Positions 27,086-33,620 of a stretch of 64,000 nt of DNA are shown piece after piece. This stretch comes from Paenibacillaceae bacterium (GTDB lineage: Bacteria; Bacillota; Bacilli; Paenibacillales; Paenibacillaceae), in the NCBI GenBank assembly GCA_900766135.1, contig CAAFUF010000043.1, positions 124,001-188,000 of the forward strand. Direction: 5' to 3'. The number at the start of each line of letters is the position of its first letter. The stretch's first letter is position 1. The notes below the pieces were generated by a model. The model made no database searches. It was not told where the DNA came from and saw nothing but the letters and a program-made list of their open reading frames with translations. A program made the translations under genes and the position numbers.

Positions 27086-27871
27086 CTACTTCAGCACCTT
27101 ATCTTCGCCGAACCATTCTCGCGAAATTTCGGATGCGGTACCGTCTTGGTTCAGTTCATCGAGCGCCTGCTGCAGTTTGTTTAGCAGTTCCTCGTTGCCT
27201 TTCTTCACGCCGATGCCGTACTCTTCGGGCGCCAGCGATTCGTCCAGCAGCTTAAACGTACCTTCTTCCTTCGCCATGTAGTACCGTGCCACCACCTCGT
27301 CGATCACGACCGCATCGAGCCGTTTCGTCTTGAGATCGCTGAGCGCCAGCACGTTGTCCGGGAATTCGGAGACGGTTTTGATCTCGCTTTTGATCGGAGC
27401 CGCGTTCAGGGCGTCCGCCGCGGAAGACAACGATTGCAGGCCCACCGCTTTGCCCGCCAGATCGCTTATTTGAGTGATTTCGGAATCGGCCAGCGTCACG
27501 ACCACTTGGCTATTTTTCAAGTAAGGTTTTGTAAACAACACTTTGCCTTTTCGTTCTTCCGTAATCGTATACCCGTTCCAAATCAAGTCGATCCGTCCGC
27601 TGTTCAGCTCGGATTCCTTGGCCGACCAGTCGATCGGCTGGAAGGTGGCCTCCATCCCCATTTTCTCCGCCGCTGCTTTGGCGTAATCAATGTCGAAACC
27701 TACAATTTCGTTGTTTTCGTCGCGGAAGCCCATCGGTGCGAACTTATCGTCGATCCCGATGACGAGCTTGTTGTCGTCTTTCCCGGAGCCCGAGCCCGAA
27801 CAGCCGGCCAGCATCGTCAGTACCAGAGCCATTACAAGGCCCATCATAACCATCTTTTTGTTTGTTTTCAT
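27086..27871 (-). CDS. Polar amino-acid-binding lipoprotein
   Basis: The 261-residue lipoprotein has the lipobox LAGC (Cys24) and a type-3 (GlnH/FliY) solute-binding domain: KLVIGIDDKFAPMGFRDENNEIVGFDIDYAKAAAEKMG at the start, then PIDWSAKESELNSGRIDLIWNGYTITEERK and a VGLQSLSSA hinge motif. These resemble the cystine and polar amino-acid binders, but the ligand is not certain. It is the first gene of the operon; AAGGGGAGAG precedes the ATG. Its upstream region contains an unusual GTGAGTCTT tandem repeat (27984-28080). Confidence 0.92.
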   Translation of the reverse strand: MKTNKKMVMMGLVMALVLTMLAGCSGSGSGKDDNKLVIGIDDKFAPMGFRDENNEIVGFDIDYAKAAAEKMGMEATFQPIDWSAKESELNSGRIDLIWNGYTITEERKGKVLFTKPYLKNSQVVVTLADSEITQISDLAGKAVGLQSLSSAADALNAAPIKSEIKTVSEFPDNVLALSDLKTKRLDAVVIDEVVARYYMAKEEGTFKLLDESLAPEEYGIGVKKGNEELLNKLQQALDELNQDGTASEISREWFGEDKVLK

Positions 27872-28385
27872 CTGTCTCTCTCCCCTTGAAGTTAGCCTCT
27901 ATGTGTGCAAGCTTTTTTAGCGCGATTCACTTGCGGTGCTTTAGCTTGGGTAAGCTGCTTCTGCGTTTTCTAGTGGCCTTCTTGTGAGTCTTCTTGTGAG
28001 TCTTTGTGAGTCTTCTTGTGAGTCTTTGTGAGTCTTTGTGAGTCTTTGTGAGTCTTCTTGTGAGTCTTCTTGTGAGTCTACTCCTGCGTCTACTCGTGCG
28101 TCTTCTTTTGCGTTGCTTTCTTCGCGCTGCTTCTTCTTGTGCTTGCTTTTACAAGTAAGGCTATTCACTTTAGTTCGCTAATACGTTATCAGACTATCAT
28201 GATACCATACTACCAAAGAAGAGTCGATAGGATGCTTAACGTTTGTCAGAATCTCCCGGTTATTGTGACAGAACTTCGAACGATCCAACATCGTTAAAAT
28301 TATGACGATCGATCCCTAAATTTCGAGTCTTGTTATTCGGGTCGGAACATGCAAGGATAAAAGAGGAGATAGAGGCAGCACGGAT
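27872..28385. other. Intergenic region with tandem repeat
   Basis: No convincing gene. It should hold the minus-strand promoter of the amino-acid importer and the plus-strand promoter of GH9. The tandem repeat at 27984-28080 and related degenerate GCGTCTTCTT copies to about 28150 dominate it. The small minus-strand open frame across the repeat (27941-28168) has no ribosome site. Confidence 0.6.
27984..28080. repeat. Tandem repeat of GTGAGTCTT(CT)T units
   Basis: Nine consecutive copies of GTGAGTCT are spaced by 10 or 12 bases (GTGAGTCTTT and GTGAGTCTTCTT), followed by degenerate GCGTCTACTC copies. The mix of 10- and 12-base units breaks any reading frame, so it is a non-coding, slippage-prone array upstream of the amino-acid-binding protein gene. 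Confidence 0.88.
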
Positions 28386-28411
28386 GTGCAGCCAAAGGAT
28401 ATGCCGTTTTT

Positions 28412-28425
28412 TGTAACCGTTTACT
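28412..28425 (+). promoter_or_regulatory. CcpA (cre) site before the GH9 gene
   Basis: TGTAACCGTTTACT matches the cre consensus TGWAANCGNTNWCA at 13 of 14 positions and lies 27 bases before the GH9 start codon. It predicts glucose repression of this gene. Confidence 0.55.
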
Positions 28426-28451
28426 TCACTGATCGAAAAGAGGGATATGTC

Positions 28452-30104
28452 ATGAATCAATCCAACACCCCTATATCGCCGCGCCGGAGCATCGCCGTTA
28501 ACCAGCTCGGATATCCGGCCGAAGCCGCCAAATCCTTTGTTTATGCCGGACCGGGCGGTGAATATGAAATCGTCGATTCCGCCTCGGGGGATGTGGTCTA
28601 TCGGGGGACGACCGGTTCTGCGCAGCGGGACGAAGCGTCGGGGACCATGGTCTGCCGTGGCGATTTCGGCGAACTGAGAACGCCGGGAACCTACCGGGTT
28701 TGCCTGAACGGCGAGAGCTCGGCGGCGTTTGCGGTCGGCGGCGATCCCTATGCCGATTTGCAGCAGGGCTTGCTGAAGGCATTTTACTATTTGCGCTGCG
28801 GCATGGAGCTGGAGGAGTCTTTCGCCGGCCCGTGGAAGCATCACGCCTGCCACACTTCCGAAGGCATCGTGTACGATGATCCTTCCCTCCGTCTGGACAG
28901 CCGAGGCGGCTGGCACGACGCCGGCGATTACGGCAAATACACCGGCCCGGGGGCCAAAGCGGTTGCCGATTTGCTATTGGCTTACGAAGGGAATCCACAG
29001 GCGTTCGAACGGCCGATTCCGCTGCCGGAAAGCGACGGCCGGATGCCGGATGTGCTGCACGAATGCCGTTATGAGCTGGATTGGCTGTTTAAAATGCAGG
29101 ATCCCCGGTCCGGCGGCGCCTTCCACAAACTGACGACCAAGCAATTCCCGGCGTTGGACATCATGCCGGAAGACGACCGGTCGGACCTGTATTTCCTGCC
29201 GGTCTCGGCCACCGCCACTGCCTGTCTGGCCGGCGTGATGGCACTGGCGGCGCGGGTCTACCGTCCGTTCGACGACGTCTTCGCAACCCGCTGCATGCAA
29301 GCGGCCGAACGCGCCTGGGCCTGGCTGGAGCGCACGCCGCCTCACCCGGACGGGCCCGGCTTCAAAAATCCGGCCGATGTCGGCACGGGCGAATACGGCG
29401 ATGCGAGCGACCTGGACGAGCGATACTGGGCGGCGGCCGAGCTATTCCGCACGACCGGTGCAGCGAAATACCACGAAGCGTTCCGCGGATTGGCAGCCCA
29501 CCCCTTTGCCAAATACGAGCTGGGCTGGACCAATATGAGCGGCTACGGGACGATCGCTTACCTGCTCGGTGCCGAGGCGGGCGCGGATGTGGATGGCGCT
29601 CTGCTTACCGCGCTGCGGCAGGGGCTGCTCGAAGAAGCCGGGCGGTTGGCCCGTCGCTGTACGGAAGACGGCTATCTGACCTCCTTGCGCCCGGAGGATT
29701 ACATTTGGGGCAGCAACATGGTGCTCATGAATAACGCGATGCTCCTCTTAATCGCCGGCCGGCTTGGCGGCGAGGAACGTTACCGGGAACTGGCGCTGGA
29801 GCATATCCATTATCTTCTGGGCCGCAACGTGCTGGATATCAGCTACGTGTCCGGCTTTGGCGACCGTCCGGTCAATCGTCTGCACCACCGTCCGTCCGTA
29901 GCGGACGGGGTCGAGGCAGCCGTTCCCGGCCTGGTGTCCGGGGGCCCGAACCGCAATCTCAACGATGACTATATGATGGAGCATCTGCAAGGCCAGCCGC
30001 CGGCGCAGTGCTTCATCGACCATGAATTAAGCTACGCTGGCAACGAGGTGACGATCTATTGGAACTCGCCGGCCGTGTTCGCCGTATCGCAATTTGTGAA
30101 GTAA
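28452..30104 (+). CDS. Cytoplasmic GH9 endoglucanase/cellodextrinase
   Basis: This 550-residue enzyme has an N-terminal Ig-like domain typical of CelD-type GH9 proteins (IAVNQLGYPAEAAKSFVYAG, to about residue 95) and an (alpha/alpha)6 catalytic domain. The catalytic Asp pair lies in GGWHDAGDYGKY (Asp156, Asp159), the conserved His region is RPVNRLHHRPS, and the acid Glu532 is in GNEVTIYWNSP. There is no signal peptide, carbohydrate-binding module or dockerin, so it probably trims imported beta-glucan oligosaccharides inside the cell. The start is ATG at 28452 with AGAGGGA upstream; the frame is open to 28386, but the added codons cover the cre site. It stands alone and ends in a terminator. 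Confidence 0.92.
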   Translation: MNQSNTPISPRRSIAVNQLGYPAEAAKSFVYAGPGGEYEIVDSASGDVVYRGTTGSAQRDEASGTMVCRGDFGELRTPGTYRVCLNGESSAAFAVGGDPYADLQQGLLKAFYYLRCGMELEESFAGPWKHHACHTSEGIVYDDPSLRLDSRGGWHDAGDYGKYTGPGAKAVADLLLAYEGNPQAFERPIPLPESDGRMPDVLHECRYELDWLFKMQDPRSGGAFHKLTTKQFPALDIMPEDDRSDLYFLPVSATATACLAGVMALAARVYRPFDDVFATRCMQAAERAWAWLERTPPHPDGPGFKNPADVGTGEYGDASDLDERYWAAAELFRTTGAAKYHEAFRGLAAHPFAKYELGWTNMSGYGTIAYLLGAEAGADVDGALLTALRQGLLEEAGRLARRCTEDGYLTSLRPEDYIWGSNMVLMNNAMLLLIAGRLGGEERYRELALEHIHYLLGRNVLDISYVSGFGDRPVNRLHHRPSVADGVEAAVPGLVSGGPNRNLNDDYMMEHLQGQPPAQCFIDHELSYAGNEVTIYWNSPAVFAVSQFVK

Positions 30105-30115
30105 CCTTTCGCATC

Positions 30116-30153
30116 AAAGGACGCCGCAGGGCTTATGCCTGCGTGCGTCCTTT
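30116..30153 (+). terminator. Rho-independent terminator after GH9
   Basis: AAAGGACGC-CGCAGG pairs with CCTGCG-GCGTCCTTT (one bulged base) across GCTTATG, followed by GTTTGTC. Confidence 0.78.
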
Positions 30154-30243
30154 GTTTGTCTGGCTCGGTTAGTTGTCTGCCGTGTCCTCGCAGGCGTTCT
30201 ACATGGCTCCGCATTCGCGGCGGTCCTCGACACCATGGGATAG

Positions 30244-30310
30244 GTATGAAATTTCAGTCTTAATCGGCTGTTTTTCGCCGAAACGAGGAATTGTATATGA
30301 AATTTCATAC
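30244..30310. repeat. 67-bp inverted-repeat element, copy 1
   Basis: Perfect 12-bp terminal inverted repeats GTATGAAATTTC (30244-30255) and GAAATTTCATAC (30299-30310) flank a core with TAATCG-CTGTTT and CGCC/AAACG blocks shared with copy 2 at 30674. Confidence 0.85.
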
Positions 30311-30389
30311 AAATGAGCACGAGCGTTGCATTACGGCTTCCATGATACCCGTGAAGTCCCGAAGCTTCCCAACGATTTGGAGGAATTGA

Positions 30390-30562
30390 TGCAAAAGTGC
30401 AGGTTTTTTTTCGAAATCGGCCAAACTATCGTAAATACCTGCAAAAGCGCAGTTTTTAACGTAAAAATCGCAATTATTCTCAATTTAGTCCGAAATTCCT
30501 GCACTTTTGCATCTCTTTAGCCAGAATCTTAAAAAATAGCAGAAGTTCCTGCACTTTTGCAG
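30390..30562. repeat. Four-unit palindromic repeat (TGCAAAAGTGCAGG family)
   Basis: Units lie at 30390-30403 and 30440-30452 (forward, TGCAAAAGYGCAG) and at 30498-30511 and 30548-30562 (reverse, CCTGCACTTTTGCA). Unit-start spacings are 50, 58 and 50 bases. The two halves are inverted and could fold into a long stem-loop. Confidence 0.82.
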
Positions 30563-30673
30563 TTTTTCGTGTTGGTTAGCCACGGACGGCTTCAAGCTTC
30601 TTGATCATTGGATCTATCTTTATGCAACGCTAGTGCGAAATGGGTCTATGATGACGCCAAACGCCGAGGATAT

Positions 30674-30741
30674 GTATGAAATTTCGAGCATAATCGTCTG
30701 TTTGACGCTCAAACGTAGTAGATATAGGCGAAATTTCATAC
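30674..30741. repeat. 68-bp inverted-repeat element, copy 2
   Basis: The same 12-bp ends, GTATGAAATTTC (30674-30685) and GAAATTTCATAC (30730-30741), surround a diverged core like that of copy 1 (TAATCGTCTGTTT). Confidence 0.85.
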
Positions 30742-30783
30742 ACCCCGAGCAAGAAAGCCCTCCCTCTCCTAGCGCCCATCACG

Positions 30784-30816
30784 TGAAAAAACCGTCCGAT
30801 TCACATCGGACGGTTT
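30784..30816 (-). terminator. Rho-independent terminator of the fusion esterase gene
   Basis: AAACCGTCCGAT pairs perfectly with ATCGGACGGTTT across a four-base loop and runs into TTTTTT on the minus strand. Confidence 0.92.
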
Positions 30817-30829
30817 ACGGTTGCTACTG

Positions 30830-32521
30830 TTAGCAGTTCGTGGCCGCTGCAAGGACAAACTGCACGATCGGTGCGACGTCGGGCAAACTGTGGGGATGAT
30901 GGCCCCCACCCGGCTTGAGGATCGTCGTCACCGTACCGCCATAGGCTTGGTAGGCGCGCTCCAGCACCGCGCCGTTCTCGCCGAACGGCACGTCGAGGTC
31001 GGCGTCGCCGGAGACGAGCAGCACCGGCACGCCGGAACGGGCCGGTGCGGCCAGCCCCGCCAGCAGGCGCTCCGTCTCCTCGCCGGCAAGGCGAAGGGCG
31101 TCCGCCGGAGAAGACGCGGCTGGGGCGATGCCGTACGCCGCCAGACAGTCGCGCCATTCCTCCGGCGCGCCCCGACCCGCACCCTGGCCCCCCGGCCAGC
31201 TGCGGATGTCCACCACCGGCGCGTCGAGGTACAACGCCGCGACGCGATCCGGGTACAGCGCGGCGTAACGCAGCGCGTACAGGCCGCCCCGGCTGAAGCC
31301 GAACAGCACCGGCTTCGGGGCGAGCGCATATTTCGCGGTCAACTCGGCGCGAAATTCCTCCATCTGCCCGGCGGCGAACGGGCAGCCGTAAAGATGGCTC
31401 AGTCGGCAGTAGGCCACATGCCAGCCTTGCTCAAGCAGGGCCAGGTCGGCGTCCGCGAACGCGCCGAAGAACTCGCTCCGCCACACCCACGGCCGGCCGG
31501 GCGCGGCTACCCGCGGAGCGACCACCACGCATTCGCGGCCGCCGAAGTAAAAGTCGGTGCGCGTGAATCCTTCCCATTCGCGCACCTCCTTGCTCTCCGC
31601 ACCGCCTTCCGCCGCGGCGGCGCGCCCGATCGCCGGCAGCAGCGCCGCGGCTTGCTGCAGCGCTTCCGCCAGCGGCGGCGTCTCCATCTTGTTCGGGTTC
31701 GTATGCCCGACATGCTCCCGCCACGCCGCGTTCAGGATCGCCCGGCGCGTGCCGACGAGCCGGATGAACTCGCTATTCCCGCCGTCCGCCCAGGACGGCA
31801 TCCGCTCCAGCTCCAGATGGAAAACGCGGCTCAGGATCGTCCGTGCGATCACCCAATGCCCGTCTTCGTTCGGATGGATGCCGTCACCGTAACGGTAACC
31901 GGGATCCGCTTCCCGCCGGGCGCGAATCAATTCGCCAAGCGGCCCGCGGAGATCCACCACCGTCAGCCCTTCCGCCTCTCCGTACTCGCGCACCCAAGCC
32001 GCATAACGATCCAGGACAGAATGATAATCGACATAAGGCCGCTCGAATGAATAGTCATCCATCCCGTCCGGCAGCGCCTCCCCGCCGATCGAGCCGACGT
32101 CGAACGGCGGCGGCGTCATCAGGATGACGCGCGCTCCGGTGCCGCGCACCCGCTCCACGGCCCGGCGTACCCCCTCGCGGTAAGCTTCGAAACGCTGCTC
32201 GCCAAGCGGATGGTAAATGCCGTCGTTCATCCCGTAGCAAATAAACGCCCAATCCGGCCGCGTTTCCTCTAAAGCGCGGTCCAGTCGTTCGTGCACGCAG
32301 GGACGGGGAAACGGATGATCCGATTCGCTGGTTCCCGCCGCGGTTTCGCTGCTAACCCCCAAATTGATCCACTCCAGCCGGCGTTCCGGCATATGCTTCA
32401 GGAAGAATGCCTCCAAATTCCGGATATACGTCCCATTCTCCGTGATGCTGTCACCAAAAAAAACGATTCGCTTGCGGAGCGGCAATGCCAATAAGTCAGC
32501 GCTTTCAATATCGATGGTCAA
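30830..32521 (-). CDS. Two-domain esterase: SGNH hydrolase fused to alpha/beta hydrolase
   Basis: This 563-residue protein carries two complete hydrolase domains. Residues ~15-245 form an SGNH domain with GDSITEN (Ser25), GMNDG and DGIHPNEDGH. Residues ~305-560 form an alpha/beta-hydrolase with nucleophile elbow GFSRGG (Ser410), an Asp in SGDADLDVP and a His in GGGHHPHS. No signal peptide is seen. Both halves are likely esterases, perhaps on acetylated or feruloylated xylo-oligosaccharides, given the neighbouring GH52 xylosidase and AraC gene. The open frame begins at a TTG at 32530, but AAAGGAG touches it directly; the TTG at 32521 lies nine bases after that site and is chosen. It follows the AraC gene by 25 bases, probably as one operon. 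Confidence 0.86.
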   Translation of the reverse strand: MTIDIESADLLALPLRKRIVFFGDSITENGTYIRNLEAFFLKHMPERRLEWINLGVSSETAAGTSESDHPFPRPCVHERLDRALEETRPDWAFICYGMNDGIYHPLGEQRFEAYREGVRRAVERVRGTGARVILMTPPPFDVGSIGGEALPDGMDDYSFERPYVDYHSVLDRYAAWVREYGEAEGLTVVDLRGPLGELIRARREADPGYRYGDGIHPNEDGHWVIARTILSRVFHLELERMPSWADGGNSEFIRLVGTRRAILNAAWREHVGHTNPNKMETPPLAEALQQAAALLPAIGRAAAAEGGAESKEVREWEGFTRTDFYFGGRECVVVAPRVAAPGRPWVWRSEFFGAFADADLALLEQGWHVAYCRLSHLYGCPFAAGQMEEFRAELTAKYALAPKPVLFGFSRGGLYALRYAALYPDRVAALYLDAPVVDIRSWPGGQGAGRGAPEEWRDCLAAYGIAPAASSPADALRLAGEETERLLAGLAAPARSGVPVLLVSGDADLDVPFGENGAVLERAYQAYGGTVTTILKPGGGHHPHSLPDVAPIVQFVLAAATNC

Positions 32522-32546
32522 AGCGGCCAACTCCTTTCCTTCAAAG

Positions 32547-33470
32547 TTAAATGTGAAACCGGCTGCGGAACTTGCCGGGCGATTCGCCGGTCCAGCGTTT
32601 GAACTGCCGGCTGAAATGGGCGATATCCTTGTAGCCCAACCGCAACGAGACGGCTTCCACCGACAGATCCGGCTCCATCAGCAGCAGCTTGGCCTTCTTC
32701 AGCTTCAACGCCGATAAATATTGGCGCGGCGACATTCCGTAGACGCTGCGGAAGATCCGGTTGCAGGAGGACGCGCTGTACCCCAGCCCGGCGGTGACCG
32801 CCGCGACGGTTTCGCGCGACCGATCCTCGTCGGCACCGCCGGAAACGTCGCCGCCGCCCTCCTCGCCCCCGCCTGCTGCCGCGCTCCAGGCCTCCTCGAC
32901 GCTGCGCTCCAGTCCGGCGGCGATCTCCGCCGCGATGCGGTTCATCCGGCTGCCGGGAGCGCCGGCCTCCCGTTCCGCCAGCCCTTCACTCAGGCCGGCG
33001 AACAGCTCGAACACCGCGGACAACGCCCGCATCTTGTCCGCCAGCTTCGCGCCCGCCCCTTGCGAGGTCAGCGCGATCAGCTTGTCCAGGCTTGGCCGGA
33101 TGACCGCGGCCAGCGGGCCGTCCGCGTCGTGCAGAAGTCCCTCGCCGCGGCACAGCAACTCGCGAAGCACGGGCTCGTCGACGTTAAAATGCAGGCAATA
33201 ATACGTCATCGGCTCCGTCCCGAGCGCCCGGCTTTCGTGCACATCCTCGGGGCGCAACAGCAGGAAATCGCCGGGCTTCTGCATATATCGCTTGCCGCCC
33301 ACGATCATCTCCTGGCTGCCCGCCAGCAGCAGGTTCACCTCGAACAGCGGGTGGCTGTGGCGCGGGTACGACCACTTGCTCGTCACCGTCCGCAAATGCG
33401 CGGCAAAGAGTTTAAACGTCGAATCCATATCCGGCAGCATATATTCGGCCACCTGATGCTCTCTAGCCAC
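32547..33470 (-). CDS. AraC-family transcriptional regulator with cupin sensor
   Basis: The 307-residue regulator has an N-terminal cupin-like sensor (about residues 20-100: YPRHSHPLFEVNLLLAGSQEMIVGGKRYMQKPGDFLLLRPEDVH) and a C-terminal AraC double helix-turn-helix (LGYSASSCNRIFRSVYGMSPRQYL, then LGYKDIAHFSRQFKRWTGESPGKFR). A Gly/Glu-rich linker joins them. It probably binds a xylose-type sugar and activates the divergent GH52 gene and the downstream esterase. The start is GTG at 33470 with GGAGG seven bases upstream; the frame is open 31 codons further without a site. Confidence 0.92.
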   Translation of the reverse strand: MAREHQVAEYMLPDMDSTFKLFAAHLRTVTSKWSYPRHSHPLFEVNLLLAGSQEMIVGGKRYMQKPGDFLLLRPEDVHESRALGTEPMTYYCLHFNVDEPVLRELLCRGEGLLHDADGPLAAVIRPSLDKLIALTSQGAGAKLADKMRALSAVFELFAGLSEGLAEREAGAPGSRMNRIAAEIAAGLERSVEEAWSAAAGGGEEGGGDVSGGADEDRSRETVAAVTAGLGYSASSCNRIFRSVYGMSPRQYLSALKLKKAKLLLMEPDLSVEAVSLRLGYKDIAHFSRQFKRWTGESPGKFRSRFHI

Positions 33471-33568
33471 CCTCTTCCCTCCGTTTCCTCTTTTGGGCCC
33501 CGCCGCCGCCTTTGAACGTTTTGGATAAATCGATTGGCGGTTTGGATATGGGCGTTCCCCCAAAGCCT

Positions 33569-33577
33569 TGTTATAAT
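33569..33577 (+). promoter_or_regulatory. Candidate extended -10 promoter of GH52
   Basis: TGTTATAAT (33569-33577) is an extended -10 element 44 bases before the GH52 start. No -35 match stands at 17 bases, as expected for a promoter needing an AraC-type activator, and such a gene lies divergently next to it. Confidence 0.55.
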
Positions 33578-33620
33578 CAAACTAGCACAACCGCAGCCAA
33601 TTGAACAGGAGGTAATCAAC

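Larger units (their letters stand above)
30154..30783. other. Repeat-rich intergenic region without genes
   Basis: Over 600 bases without a supported gene. It holds two copies of a GAAATTTCATAC-ended inverted element and, between them, four copies of a TGCAAAAGTGCAGG motif. Base composition is more AT-rich than in the neighbouring genes. Confidence 0.75.

Noticed and set aside
27941..28168. Small repeat-containing protein (75 residues)
   Set aside because: The repeat units are 10 or 12 bases, so they do not keep a frame, and there is no ribosome site.
30390..30562. CRISPR-like array of short palindromic units
   Set aside because: The units are only 14-15 bp, occur in both orientations, have unequal spacers, and no cas gene is in the window.
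30821..32050. 409-residue plus-strand open frame
   Set aside because: It is the shadow of the fusion esterase gene, low in hydrophobic structure and rich in Arg/His/Gln as usual for antisense frames.
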